A stretch of DNA of 64,000 nucleotides from Bacteroides sp. ET71 (GCF_023336905.1 NZ_JAMBLS010000006.1:1-64000); one strand, 5' to 3'. Numbered from the stretch's first letter, positions 8,735-18,512 are shown. Program-made: numbers and translations. Notes: generated by a model not told the origin, from the sequence alone.

Positions 8735-11704
8735 ATGAATACATCTATCAAAAAAACGCTCCGTATCGGTGCCGTCGTTATCGCTTCATTGATAATCCTA
8801 TTAACCGGAAGCATCGCTCTTCTCATCAATTTCATATTTAGTCCGGAAAAACTAACCCCCATAGTGCTGAAAGCAGCCAACCAGAACATGAATGCACAGT
8901 TGGATATGGACGGTGTGGAACTGACCTTCTTTTCCACATTCCCTCGTTTTGGACTGAAACTGACTGACGGGACGTTGGTCTCGAAAGCCGTACGCGACAC
9001 ACTGTGGGAAAGGAGTGACACGTTGGTTTCTTTTAAGAAAGCAGTACTCGTCATCAACCCCATCGACTATTTGGAAAAGAAAAAGGTGACCGTCTATCGT
9101 CTCGCCCTGGACAGTGCCAAGCTTTATGCTTACAAGCATTATGACGGACGTACCAATTGGGATATCATAAAGACAGATACAACGGATACAGAGACTGACA
9201 CTATAACCACAGACACCACCCGCCTCATCCGCGAAATAGACGTACGACGTATAGTAATCCGCCATGCCTCACTGACCTTTGATGACCGAGAAACCAACGT
9301 ATTTGCCAACCTCTGGGACGTCAACCTGAATCTGAAAGCCCAATGGCAAGAAGGTCATTCAATGCTGGCAGTGGATTGGCGCAACAAGAATATACTTTTC
9401 TGGCAAAACGGCGAATTACTGGCCAACCGCATCGCCACCCACCTATACACCGATATTGAATTGAACAGAAGTGACCGGAGTTTATCACTACACGACACAC
9501 GACTAAACATCAATGATGTAGAGCTGGACGTTAAAGGAACGTTGCAACGGGATACAACAGCCCGTGCCATCCATGTGGATCTGGCTTACAACCTGCACGC
9601 CCCTTCCATAGAAACTGTATTGCACATGATTCCCGAAAGCATCCTCAAGAAAGAAAAAGTTAAAGCTGGAGGAGAAGTCTTACTGGAAGGTACTTTAAAA
9701 GGATTGTACGGAAAACAAAAGATGCCGCTCGTTACGTTGAAAGTACAGATGAATAATGTAACAGCCCAATATGACCGGCTGCCTTATGGCGTAGACAATT
9801 TCAAAGCAGACTTTTACGGGCAACTGGACTTGATGCGCCAACAGCCGTCTTATGCAGACTTAAAAATCCTACAGTTCAAAGGAGCACACACAGACATACT
9901 GGCTGATGCAAAAATAACTGACTTGCTTCATGACCCAGTCATAGATTTCCACACCGAATCATCCATAGATCTCACAGCTTTGGCTCAAACCTTTCCCTTG
10001 CAAGAAGGCATCAGCATGGGCGGTAAACTGGACGCCAAGTTGCGCCTCCACACTCGCCTTTCTTCATTAAAGAAAAAAGACATTGGCCGCATCAAAGTTA
10101 AAGGAGATATAGCCATGACAGATTTGTTCCTACGAGATACAAATAAAGCATTTGACTTTACGTCGGATGCTTCGCTCAGTTTCATCGGCAACGAAGTTTT
10201 AGGAGCCAAGGCCGAAGTGAAGAACTTGACTTTACGTTCACGCCGTCTAAATTCTGACTTACAAAGTTTGAACGCAGTAGTAAAAACGACCAATCCACAA
10301 GATACAACCCGCATTGCCCACATGGAATGTAAGCTTGAAATGAACCGTCTGAAGGCATCAATGAGCGACTCGCTGAATGTATTCTGCGGGAAAAGCGCTG
10401 CTACCATAGAGCTGAAGCCGAGTAAACACAATCCCGAAAAGCCACAAATAGGACTGGCCCTGGAAGCTGATACTCTTTTTTGCCGCATGGGCACTACTCA
10501 AATGGGCATGGACAAAGCCGGCATTGGCATAACTGCAGAAAAGCTACGTGATTCGCTGTGGATACCGAAAGGCATTGTCGGTTTCAACCATCTGCTTGTC
10601 CGCACACCGATGTTTGCCTTGCCCGTACAAATGAAAAGGACGTCTCTCACAGTGGGAGACCGTGCTATCACCCTGCGTAATGCGACTTTACGCATCGGAC
10701 GTTCGGACCTGACAGCCAGCGGCGCAGTCTATGATCTTTATGGTGCCATGAAACATCACAAGACTTTACGCGCCAAATTGTCGTTAAGCTCCCGCAATTT
10801 GAATTGCAACCAACTGATACGCTCCATGTCTTTCCCGCAAGACACACTGGTAGCCGAAACAGACACCTTACCTGCCGACCTGAAGCTGTTTGTCATCCCG
10901 AAAAACATTGACTTCGAGCTGCAAACCAATCTTCGCCGCGTACGCTACGGTAAAATGTTGTTTGAGAAAGTGCAGGGAAAAGTAGACATACGCGACCAAG
11001 CTGTACACCTGCAAGAACTAAGCATGCAAGGACTGGGAGCCACCATGAACACTACCCTGCTCTACCGAGCCCAACAAGCATCTGACGGCTACGCCGGTTT
11101 CGATTTTAAACTGCATCGGGTAAATATAGGAAAGTTGGTAGACTTCATCCCTTCATTGGACAGTATCGTGCCCATGTTGCGTTCGTTCGAAGGGGTAGTT
11201 GACTTCAACGTAGCAGCCGAAACGTATGTGGACTCTTGCCTGAATTTGAAAATACCGACACTACGCTCGGCCATTCACTTGGAAGGTGACAGTCTGGTAT
11301 TGATGGATGGAGAGACTTTTGCTGAAATATCCAAGAAGTTCTTCTTTAAGAACAAAAAACGCAACCTGATAGACAGCATCGCCGTCAACATCAGTGTACA
11401 GAACGGAAACGTGACTGTTTATCCCTTTGTCGTACAAATAGACCGCTATCGGGCGGCCGTAGGTGGCACACAGGATTTGGACATGAATTTCGATTACCAC
11501 ATCTCTGTACTTAAATCACCTATTCCCATCAAATTCGGGCTAAATATCCGTGGCAATCTGGACGACATGAAATTCGGCATCGGAAAAGCGAAATATAAAA
11601 ACGCGGTCACTCCTGTAGAAATCCACAAGGTAGACAGTACGATTGTCAACATGGGCCAACAAATCGTGCAAGACTTCCGCAAAGTTATCCGACGGCGGGA
11701 ATGA
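8735..11704 (+). CDS. AsmA-family outer-membrane biogenesis protein
   Basis: A 989-residue protein with one N-terminal membrane helix (about residues 10-33) and a very long beta-rich periplasmic region, ending in the conserved AsmA C-terminal type sequence (K-S-P-I-P-I-K-F-G-L-N-I-R-G-N-L-D-D). AsmA/TamB relatives are thought to form bridge-like grooves that move phospholipids or aid outer-membrane assembly. The family assignment rests on overall layout and the motif I-F-S-P-E-K-L-T-P-I-V. It is divergent from the rse-rnf operon and stands alone as a transcript. Confidence 0.8.
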   Translation: MNTSIKKTLRIGAVVIASLIILLTGSIALLINFIFSPEKLTPIVLKAANQNMNAQLDMDGVELTFFSTFPRFGLKLTDGTLVSKAVRDTLWERSDTLVSFKKAVLVINPIDYLEKKKVTVYRLALDSAKLYAYKHYDGRTNWDIIKTDTTDTETDTITTDTTRLIREIDVRRIVIRHASLTFDDRETNVFANLWDVNLNLKAQWQEGHSMLAVDWRNKNILFWQNGELLANRIATHLYTDIELNRSDRSLSLHDTRLNINDVELDVKGTLQRDTTARAIHVDLAYNLHAPSIETVLHMIPESILKKEKVKAGGEVLLEGTLKGLYGKQKMPLVTLKVQMNNVTAQYDRLPYGVDNFKADFYGQLDLMRQQPSYADLKILQFKGAHTDILADAKITDLLHDPVIDFHTESSIDLTALAQTFPLQEGISMGGKLDAKLRLHTRLSSLKKKDIGRIKVKGDIAMTDLFLRDTNKAFDFTSDASLSFIGNEVLGAKAEVKNLTLRSRRLNSDLQSLNAVVKTTNPQDTTRIAHMECKLEMNRLKASMSDSLNVFCGKSAATIELKPSKHNPEKPQIGLALEADTLFCRMGTTQMGMDKAGIGITAEKLRDSLWIPKGIVGFNHLLVRTPMFALPVQMKRTSLTVGDRAITLRNATLRIGRSDLTASGAVYDLYGAMKHHKTLRAKLSLSSRNLNCNQLIRSMSFPQDTLVAETDTLPADLKLFVIPKNIDFELQTNLRRVRYGKMLFEKVQGKVDIRDQAVHLQELSMQGLGATMNTTLLYRAQQASDGYAGFDFKLHRVNIGKLVDFIPSLDSIVPMLRSFEGVVDFNVAAETYVDSCLNLKIPTLRSAIHLEGDSLVLMDGETFAEISKKFFFKNKKRNLIDSIAVNISVQNGNVTVYPFVVQIDRYRAAVGGTQDLDMNFDYHISVLKSPIPIKFGLNIRGNLDDMKFGIGKAKYKNAVTPVEIHKVDSTIVNMGQQIVQDFRKVIRRRE

Positions 11705-11725
11705 GACAATGTGAAACCAAGAATC

Positions 11726-11740
11726 TGTAATTTGGTTACA
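11726..11740 (+). promoter_or_regulatory. Candidate operator TGTAA-N5-TTACA before the alcohol dehydrogenase
   Basis: The inverted repeat TGTAATTTGGTTACA lies 42 bases before the -7 box of the dehydrogenase. A near-identical sequence (TGTAATCTGGTTACA) stands upstream of the susC-like gene at 30142-30156. The shared sequence extends beyond the palindrome (19 positions with two differences). I infer a common regulator, most simply the hybrid sensor at 13150-15888. Confidence 0.5.
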
Positions 11741-11782
11741 TTTATCCGTAAGTCAGTTATAGTCTTCGGAGAGAAATCAGAC

Positions 11783-11790
11783 TACCTTTG
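11783..11790 (+). promoter_or_regulatory. -7 box of the iron alcohol dehydrogenase gene
   Basis: TACCTTTG matches TAnnTTTG exactly. Transcription would start at about 11797, which excludes an upstream in-frame Met at 11788 and supports the start codon at 11830. No -33 TTTG is seen, consistent with activator dependence. Confidence 0.6.
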
Positions 11791-11829
11791 CCGCAGAAAA
11801 AGGATGTATATACTTTTAAATCATCAAGT

Positions 11830-13011
11830 ATGGAAACAAATCTTATTTACGACATGTATGTTCCGACCCGCCTGATGTTCGGGGCCGGTGTATTGAACCA
11901 ACTGAACGAGCAACCGATGCCGGGCAAACGCGCCCTGATTGTCATCTCCAACGGCAAGTCGACCCGTGCAAACGGTTACTTGGCACGCACGGAAGAACAA
12001 CTGCGCAAAGCAGGAGTAGAAACAACGATATTCGACGGTGTAGCGCCCAATCCGACCGTAAGCAATGTAAATGCGGGGGCAGAAGCTGCGCGTAAAAACG
12101 GTTGCGATTTCCTGGTAGCCCTGGGTGGGGGCAGTGTGATGGACTGTACGAAAGCCATCGCCGTCATGGCAACCAACGAGGGAGAGTTGTGGGATTATGT
12201 ATCGGTAGGTTCGGGCAAAGGGAAACCTATTGCCGTAAAACCTCTGCCCATCATCGCCATCACGACAACGGCAGGAACCGGGTCAGAAACAGACAACGCG
12301 GGTGTCATTACCAAAGAAGACACGCATGAAAAGGCATTTGTCGGAGATGCAACGCTCTTCCCTATCCTGTCTCTTGTAGACCCCGAGCTGATGGCCAGCG
12401 TGCCTCCCACATTTACAGCCTACCAAGGTTTTGACGCCCTATTCCACAGCACCGAAGGCTACATCGCCAAAGGGGCTAACCTGATGAGCGACATGTATGC
12501 CCTGGAAGCTATCCGCAACATTGCCGAATATCTGCCGCGCGCTGTGAAAGACGGCCAGGACTTGGAAGCCCGCACACGGGTAGCTTTCGGCAACAGCCTG
12601 TCGGGAGCTGTCATGTGTCTGACGCTCATCACCAGCGAACATGCTTTGGAGCATGCCTTGTCGGCCTATCATCCGGCCTTGCCTCACGGTGCGGGGCTGA
12701 TTATGGTCAGCAAAGCCTACTATAAGTACTTCATCGAACATCATGGATGCGACGAGCGCTTCGTCCGCATGGCGCAAGCGATGGGAATGCCCGAGGCGAC
12801 GAAGCCTGAAGACTTCCTGACAGCGCTGACCCGTCTGCAAGAAGCCTGCGGCGTGGCAGACCTGAAAATGTCTGACTACGGCATAACGCCCGCCGAATTC
12901 GGCACCCTGATGCGCAATGCCCGTGAAGTGATGGGAATCATGTTCAGCAGCGACCGCGTGCAGATGACAGACGAAGACATTGTGAACGTATATGCCGAGT
13001 CGTACAAATAA
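11830..13011 (+). CDS. Iron-containing (group III) alcohol dehydrogenase
   Basis: Cytosolic NAD(P)H-dependent oxidoreductase that interconverts aldehydes and alcohols. From the Met at 11830 it has 393 residues. The cofactor motif G-G-G-S-V-M-D-C-T-K-A-I-A lies near residue 96, followed by T-T-A-G-T-G-S-E-T-D-N-A. The Fe-binding helix H-A-L-E-H-A-L-S-A-Y-H-P and the later L-P-H-G-A-G-L carry the expected His ligands. The substrate cannot be read from sequence; the butanol/lactaldehyde/1,3-propanediol classes all look like this. Its upstream palindrome is shared with the fructan locus next door, so it may dispose of a fermentation aldehyde during fructan growth. Confidence 0.9.
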   Translation: METNLIYDMYVPTRLMFGAGVLNQLNEQPMPGKRALIVISNGKSTRANGYLARTEEQLRKAGVETTIFDGVAPNPTVSNVNAGAEAARKNGCDFLVALGGGSVMDCTKAIAVMATNEGELWDYVSVGSGKGKPIAVKPLPIIAITTTAGTGSETDNAGVITKEDTHEKAFVGDATLFPILSLVDPELMASVPPTFTAYQGFDALFHSTEGYIAKGANLMSDMYALEAIRNIAEYLPRAVKDGQDLEARTRVAFGNSLSGAVMCLTLITSEHALEHALSAYHPALPHGAGLIMVSKAYYKYFIEHHGCDERFVRMAQAMGMPEATKPEDFLTALTRLQEACGVADLKMSDYGITPAEFGTLMRNAREVMGIMFSSDRVQMTDEDIVNVYAESYK

Positions 13012-13035
13012 ACCCGGCCACGCATGCTCTTGAAC

Positions 13036-13084
13036 AAGCAGGGATAAGACATCCGGCATCATACGGCTGGGCTTATCCCTGCTT
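13036..13084. terminator. Bidirectional terminator hairpin between convergent genes
   Basis: A perfect 13-bp inverted repeat (AAGCAGGGATAAG / CTTATCCCTGCTT) with a 23-base loop lies between the alcohol dehydrogenase and the hybrid sensor, which converge. T-runs are weak on both sides, so termination in both directions is inferred from position and stem strength. Confidence 0.65.
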
Positions 13085-13149
13085 CTTCTATCATGACAGA
13101 CGTCAAGCCGCTGATACCGGGGTTGAAAATTAAATAGGAGTTCCTTCAA

Positions 13150-15888
13150 CTACTTTTTCCGTTTCCCGGTCGGGTTCTCTCCGAACTCTTCTTTATAGCA
13201 TTTCGTGAAATAAGAGGGCGAGGAGAAACCCACTTCATAGGCCACCTCAGATACGCTCATCTCTGTCGTCAGCAACAAAGAAGAAGCTTTCCGAAGACGT
13301 AGGCGGCGCAACAGTTCGTTAGGCGAAAAGTTAGTGAGCGACTTCAGCTTACGATAAAGTTGCACGCGGCTCATGCCCATTTCATGCCCCAATTCTTCCA
13401 CGTTCAACGACGAATCCTTCATCCGCTCTTCCACCAACGCTTTAAAACGGGAAACAAAATCTCTGTCCATATCGTTCACATCTCCTCTCTCCGGCAACTG
13501 CCCGTCAGTGAAAAACTGCTTCATGCGACAACGGTTGTCCAACAGATTCCGTATCCGCGACAAGAGAAGCTGAGAATTAAAAGGCTTAGAAATATACGAA
13601 TCAGCACCACCGTCATATCCTTGTATGCGCTGTTCGTCCAAAGAACAAGCTGTCAGTAAAATCACCGGAATATGGCAAGTTGTAACTTCTGCTTTCAAAC
13701 GACGGCAACATTCGATGCCATCCATCTTCGGCATCATTACATCACAAATGACCACATCCGGCACGAAGCGTTGCGCCTGGCGTAGCCCCGTTTCTCCGTC
13801 AGAAGCCGTCAGCACGCGATAGTCCTTGGCCAGCAACGAGGAAACATAATTACGAATATCGGCATTATCGTCTATGACCAGGATGACAGGAGCATCCGGA
13901 TTGGCCGGTTCTTCCTGCAAATCATCATCGTCCGTATCCATATCTGTGAAGGATGCAGATACAAGCTCGTGCGCTTCATCTTCCGTCGAGACAAGCAACG
14001 AGCGTTTGGGAAATGTGGCCACAAACGTAGTTCCTCTCTCGTCGCTGTTTGCCATGACATGGCCACCCTGCATCTCGACAAACGCATGTACTAGTGCCAA
14101 TCCTATTCCCGTCCCGGCCAAACTGCCTTCTGCCTGATAGAAACGTTCGAAGATAGCCTCTGCTTCTTCCGGAGAAATGTAGCTGCCGGAATTGAATACT
14201 GAAAGTTCGTAACAGTCTTCCTTGTCGGTCAAATGTATCGTGATTTCTCCTTTCTCCGGTGTATATTTTACGGCATTAGACAAAAGATTGAAATAGATGC
14301 GCTCCATCTTCCCGGCATCAGCCATCGTACAGAAATCGTCATCTCCCACCACTTGAAATGAAAAATGGATGTGCTTCTTGTGCAAAGTAATGCGAAACGC
14401 TTCATTCCAAAGCAAGAAGTTCTTACGCAAATCAAACGGTGCCAAATGCAAATCCATACGTCCGTTCTCTACCTTACGGAAATCAAGTATCTGATTGACC
14501 AGATTCAACAGCACGCCCACATTCTTGCGAACCAGCTCCAGCATCCGACGGGGCTGTCCTTTGATCGAAGCATCACCCAGCAACTGCTCCACCGGGTCGG
14601 CAATGAGTGTCAACGGTGTCCGGAAATCATGAGAGACATTGGTAAAAAAGACCAGCTTGGCATGAGTCGCCGTTTCCAACTCATGCGACAGTTGTTCCAA
14701 TTGGTCTTTCTGCTGCTGTAAAGTGCCTTTTTGCGCTTCCAAAGTCCGTGTTTGTTCCTCTAACATCCTTTTTTGGCGGGACAACTCTCTATTCAAACGG
14801 CTTTTAGCCCGCAAAGAGAGATAAACTACCAGCAACAACCCTATCAGCAACAGCAACCCAGCCAAACTGACTGACAAAATGATCTGCTGAGTAGCATACT
14901 GCTCCAAATAATGATTGATACGTCCGCTCAGCGTTTCGATTTTTTCGTCCAAGGCAGTGATATGTGCAGTCTGCAGTTGCATAATGGGAGCGTTGGTACT
15001 ATCCACCACCGATGTGTTCATATTGGTCTCCCGCTCGAACGGACGGTTTGTCAAGATTTTTATGGCAGTTTCCACCACCTCGTCACCCCCTGTCGGATAA
15101 ATGAACGTAGCGCTCAGCCTGCCGGCCAACACACTCTCCAATCCATAGCTTTCGCCCGAAAGAGCATCGGTCCCGATGAAACGAATGTTTTTCTCCCGCC
15201 CCCGGCTCAGAGCTGCCGCATATGCCCCGTCAGCCATGCGGTCGTTGTGTGCATAAAGCACATCAAACTGCGGATAGTCATCCAGCAGACTATCCATTTT
15301 CATTTCCGCCTTGTCGCGCAACCAGCCTCCGTCGGCCACGGCCAGCAGACGAATCTCCGGATAAGCGCTGATGGCTTTCATAAAACCGGCATGGCGGTCG
15401 ATGGCAGGCGTGGAGCCGGACAATCCGGTAATCTCTATGACAGAACCTTTCCCTGAAAGAATGTTGGCTATGTAGTTGCCGATGGAATAACCGATGCCGT
15501 AATTATCGGCGCCAATATAAGCCGTGTATTTGTCAGAAAGAATCTTGCGGTCGACCACAATTACTGGGATGCCCCGGTCGTATGCTTCTTCCACAACAGG
15601 CGTGATAGGCTCTGCTTCGTTGGGTGAAACCACCAGCAGGTCAATCCCGTCGTGAATGAAACGGCGAATATCCTCGGCTTGCCGCTTGCTGTCGTCTTTG
15701 GCTGTGCGGATGACCACCTTCAGGTCTTTGTAGAAGCCCGCCTCACGCACGATTTCTGCGTTTTGCTGATGACGCCATTCATCGTCACTGCACTGAGATA
15801 CACCAATGACGTAGCGTGGACGTTCTTGTCCGCAGGAAAAAAGCAGGAAGCAAAGGAAGAATATGAGAAAAGGAATCAGTCGTTTCAT
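13150..15888 (-). CDS. Hybrid two-component system regulator with periplasmic sugar-binding sensor
   Basis: A single 912-residue protein with a full signalling chain. A lipoprotein-like signal ends at Cys19. A LacI/ribose-binding-type sensor spans about 25-300 (Y-V-I-G-V-S-Q-C-S-D-D-E-W-R, V-V-D-R-K-I, F-I-G-T-D-A-L-S-G-E). A membrane helix (about 335-358) and a coiled coil (365-405) follow. The kinase H-box has His420 (N-V-S-H-D-F-R-T-P-L-T), with N534 in the ATPase N-box. The receiver has Asp716 (V-V-I-C-D-V-M-M-P-K-M-D-G), and an AraC HTH fills 820-912. The architecture matches BT1754 of B. thetaiotaomicron, whose sensor binds fructose and activates the levan locus; the adjacent fructan genes support the same role. 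A Cys right after the signal could be lipidated, or the signal could remain as an anchor. Confidence 0.92.
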   Translation of the reverse strand: MKRLIPFLIFFLCFLLFSCGQERPRYVIGVSQCSDDEWRHQQNAEIVREAGFYKDLKVVIRTAKDDSKRQAEDIRRFIHDGIDLLVVSPNEAEPITPVVEEAYDRGIPVIVVDRKILSDKYTAYIGADNYGIGYSIGNYIANILSGKGSVIEITGLSGSTPAIDRHAGFMKAISAYPEIRLLAVADGGWLRDKAEMKMDSLLDDYPQFDVLYAHNDRMADGAYAAALSRGREKNIRFIGTDALSGESYGLESVLAGRLSATFIYPTGGDEVVETAIKILTNRPFERETNMNTSVVDSTNAPIMQLQTAHITALDEKIETLSGRINHYLEQYATQQIILSVSLAGLLLLIGLLLVVYLSLRAKSRLNRELSRQKRMLEEQTRTLEAQKGTLQQQKDQLEQLSHELETATHAKLVFFTNVSHDFRTPLTLIADPVEQLLGDASIKGQPRRMLELVRKNVGVLLNLVNQILDFRKVENGRMDLHLAPFDLRKNFLLWNEAFRITLHKKHIHFSFQVVGDDDFCTMADAGKMERIYFNLLSNAVKYTPEKGEITIHLTDKEDCYELSVFNSGSYISPEEAEAIFERFYQAEGSLAGTGIGLALVHAFVEMQGGHVMANSDERGTTFVATFPKRSLLVSTEDEAHELVSASFTDMDTDDDDLQEEPANPDAPVILVIDDNADIRNYVSSLLAKDYRVLTASDGETGLRQAQRFVPDVVICDVMMPKMDGIECCRRLKAEVTTCHIPVILLTACSLDEQRIQGYDGGADSYISKPFNSQLLLSRIRNLLDNRCRMKQFFTDGQLPERGDVNDMDRDFVSRFKALVEERMKDSSLNVEELGHEMGMSRVQLYRKLKSLTNFSPNELLRRLRLRKASSLLLTTEMSVSEVAYEVGFSSPSYFTKCYKEEFGENPTGKRKK

Positions 15889-16014
15889 GATATTTATTCA
15901 AGCATTTGTCGCCCGCAAATGTAAAGAATAAAACCAAGAAAAGAAAGACGGAGAAGAAAAAAAGTGAGAGGGGAACCCATTTGACAGGTGGCACGCCCCT
16001 CCCCCTCTTTCATA

Positions 16015-16896
16015 CTACATCTCTATCAACTCGGCGGGCAGCAGAGGCATGGCCCCATTCTGCGTGCAGACATAGGCGGACGTGCAGACTGCCAACCGAT
16101 GGGCATCTTCGACAGGCGCCCCCTTCAGGATGGCTGAAACGAAAGCAGCGGTAAACGAGTCGCCCGCGCCGACGGTATCGGCCACCTCGACCTTGGGCGT
16201 TTCCTGGAAGTAGACCCTGCCGGGTGTGAAGACGTAGCTACCGTTGACGCCGCAGGTCAGGATGAGCATCTTCAGGTCGTACTTGCCCAGAAGTATCCAG
16301 CACTTGTCTTGCAGGTCGATGCCGGGATAACCGAACATGCGGCTGATGGTCACCAGCTCCTCGTCGTTAATCTTCAGCACGTTACACTTGCGCATCGACT
16401 GGCAAAGCACTTCCTTGGTGTAGAAATTCTGGCGCAGGTTGATGTCGAAGATTTTCAGTTGGCCCTCGCCGTCGGGCATGGTGTCGAGGAAGCGGTTGAT
16501 GGTCTCGCGCGACACCACGCTGCGCTGAGCCAGCGAACCGAAACAGACGGCGCGTGTCTGCCGGGCCAAGCCGTCGAGCGATACGGTATAGGGGATGTTG
16601 TCCCAAGCCACGCCTTCCTTGATGTCGTAACACGGTACTCCGGCGTCGTCCAGCGTCACCTGCACGGTGCCTGTCGGATAAGGCACGACTTCCACCATGC
16701 CGTTCAGCCCCTTGTCGCGGAAGCTGTCCAGAATCTCTGTGCCGAGCTTGTCGTTGCCCACGGCACTGACCACACGGCTGTCGAGGCCGAATTGCGATAC
16801 GTGATATGCAAAGTTGGCGGGTGCTCCGCCCAGTTTCTTTCCTTCGGGCAGCACATCCCAGAGTGCTTCGCCCATTCCTACTACGATATGGTTCAT
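16015..16896 (-). CDS. Fructokinase, PfkB family
   Basis: Phosphorylates cytosolic fructose, linking fructan breakdown to glycolysis. From the Met at 16896 (M-N-H-I-V-V-G-M-G-E-A-L-W-D) it has 293 residues. An upstream Met at 16923 lies in the repeat-rich leader and adds nothing conserved. The ribokinase-family substrate motif G-G-A-P-A-N-F-A-Y-H is near residue 29, and the second signature D-T-V-G-A-G-D-S-F-T-A-A-F, with the catalytic Asp, is near residue 240. It is the last metabolic gene of the fructan set before the sensor, separated from the permease by a repeat-filled 422-base spacer. Confidence 0.92.
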   Translation of the reverse strand: MNHIVVGMGEALWDVLPEGKKLGGAPANFAYHVSQFGLDSRVVSAVGNDKLGTEILDSFRDKGLNGMVEVVPYPTGTVQVTLDDAGVPCYDIKEGVAWDNIPYTVSLDGLARQTRAVCFGSLAQRSVVSRETINRFLDTMPDGEGQLKIFDINLRQNFYTKEVLCQSMRKCNVLKINDEELVTISRMFGYPGIDLQDKCWILLGKYDLKMLILTCGVNGSYVFTPGRVYFQETPKVEVADTVGAGDSFTAAFVSAILKGAPVEDAHRLAVCTSAYVCTQNGAMPLLPAELIEM

Positions 16897-16935
16897 AATA
16901 TATACGGTTTTAAAATGATTCATTTAGCGGGATTA

Positions 16936-17318
16936 ACCACAGATGACACGGATGATACGGATTGGCACGGATTATTTAATAGGTGCCTGTCATGTCGAGC
17001 TTGTCGAGACATCTCAGGCAACGCATGAGGGAGCCTTATGTGAGCCCCCTCGACTATGCTCGGGGTGACAGATACATCTGTGGTCATCGGTGGTTATAAG
17101 TAATCATTCCTATTTAGTTTATACTATTTATACTAACGATGTATCTGTCATTCTGAGCGAAGCCCGTAGGGCGTAGTCGAAGAATCTCACTACATGCACT
17201 GCCCAAGGGAATCGTGTTTTTCGGGAGATGTTTCGACTTCGCTTCGCTACGCTCAACATGACAGGCACACAGCATATAAATTAATTTTCAACATCTACTT
17301 ATCCGTGTAATCTGTGGT
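16936..17318. repeat. Nested inverted repeats in the fructokinase-permease spacer
   Basis: The outer arms are AACCACAGATGACACGGAT (16936 on) and its near reverse complement ATCCGTGTAATCTGTGGTT, which ends at 17318 and runs into the permease stop codon. Between them are two imperfect palindromes of the family seen at 20531-20971: a left arm like CTGTCATTCTGAGCGAAG (about 17146) and a right arm like CGCTACGCTCAACATGACAG (about 17251), and a diverged pair at about 16987-17072. Nothing coding is seen in the 422-base gap. Confidence 0.75.
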
Positions 17319-18479
17319 TTAAACTTTCTTCATGCGGGCGGCATAGACGATGAGGTAGAGCACGCCGACGGTCATCACCAGCACGGCACCCAGTTGGCCG
17401 ATGGCATCGCTGGCGAAGCCCATCAGCAGGGGGAAGACGGTGCCGCCGAACAGGCCCATGATCATCAGGCCGGAAATCTCGTTCTTCTTCTGAGGCATGG
17501 CCAGCAGGGCTTGCGAGAAGATGATGGAGAAGACATTGCTATTGCCGTAGCCGATGAAGGCGATGCAGATATAGATAATGTAGTGCACGTCGGATACAGA
17601 CAGCCCAATCATGGCTACCAGCATCATCAGCACGCTGACCCACAAGAAGGAGCGGGAGGAGCAGCGCGAGAGGATGAACGTGCCGCTCAGGCAACCCAGC
17701 GTACGGAAGATGAAGTAGAGCGACGTGGCCCACGAAGCTTCGTCGAGCGTCAGTTCCAGGCGTTCCATCAGCAGCTTGGGCGCGGTGGTGTTGGTACCGA
17801 CGTCGATGCCCACGTGGCACATGATGCCGAGGAAGCACAGCAGGATAAACGGGTTGCCCAGCAGGCGGAGGCAGGCGACGAAGCCCGAAGCCCGGTCGGG
17901 CTGCTCCTCGGCGATGGGCGTGGCGCCGAGCCAGAGGATGGCGAGCACGGCAATCACCATGTAGATGGGGAAGAGCACGCGCCAGTCGAGCCCAAGGTCC
18001 GGTATGGCGTGCGTGGCACCCCACATGGCGATGTAGGGGGCGAGGAACGAGGCGATGGCCTTAACGAACTGGCCGAAGGTGAGGGACGACGCGAGCCGGT
18101 CACCGCTGATGATGGTAGACAGCAAGGGATTGAGCGACGTCTGCATGAGCGCGTTGCCGATGCCGAGGAGCGAGAATGAGGCGAGCATCAGCCCGTAGGA
18201 GTCGCCGAAGATGGGCAGCGCGAGCGACACGGCGGTGACCACGAGGCTAAGCAATACGGTGCGTTTGCGGCCGATACGGTTCATCAGTATGCCGGTGGGC
18301 ACGCTGAAGATAAGGAACCAGAAGAAGACGAGCGAGGGGAAGATGTTGGCCTCGGAGTCGGTCAGGCCCAGGTCGGCTTTCACGTAGTTGGATGCGATGC
18401 CTACCAGGTCTACAAAGCCCATAGCGAAGAAGCAGAGCATGATGGGCAGAAGTTTGGATATATTGGTCTTGGTGTTCAT
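17319..18479 (-). CDS. MFS sugar permease (fucose/fructose:H+ symporter type)
   Basis: Inner-membrane carrier expected to import fructose released in the periplasm. From the Met at 18479 (M-N-T-K-T-N-I-S-K-L-L-P-I-M) it has 386 residues and about 12 helices. The MFS signature N-R-I-G-R-K-R-T lies after helix 2 and a family-typical start (C-F-F-A-M-G-F-V-D-L-V-G) precedes it. An upstream extension to 18620 runs through palindromic repeat DNA and is rejected. Position between GH32 and fructokinase matches BT1758, the monosaccharide importer of the B. thetaiotaomicron levan locus. The GC-rich third positions differ little from its neighbours. Confidence 0.88.
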   Translation of the reverse strand: MNTKTNISKLLPIMLCFFAMGFVDLVGIASNYVKADLGLTDSEANIFPSLVFFWFLIFSVPTGILMNRIGRKRTVLLSLVVTAVSLALPIFGDSYGLMLASFSLLGIGNALMQTSLNPLLSTIISGDRLASSLTFGQFVKAIASFLAPYIAMWGATHAIPDLGLDWRVLFPIYMVIAVLAILWLGATPIAEEQPDRASGFVACLRLLGNPFILLCFLGIMCHVGIDVGTNTTAPKLLMERLELTLDEASWATSLYFIFRTLGCLSGTFILSRCSSRSFLWVSVLMMLVAMIGLSVSDVHYIIYICIAFIGYGNSNVFSIIFSQALLAMPQKKNEISGLMIMGLFGGTVFPLLMGFASDAIGQLGAVLVMTVGVLYLIVYAARMKKV

Positions 18480-18512
18480 AACGATAGAATGAGTGATTAG
18501 TGGATGTAGCAC

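Noticed and set aside
11788-11829. An upstream in-frame Met for the alcohol dehydrogenase
   Set aside because: It lies inside or before the predicted transcription start given by TACCTTTG at 11783-11790.
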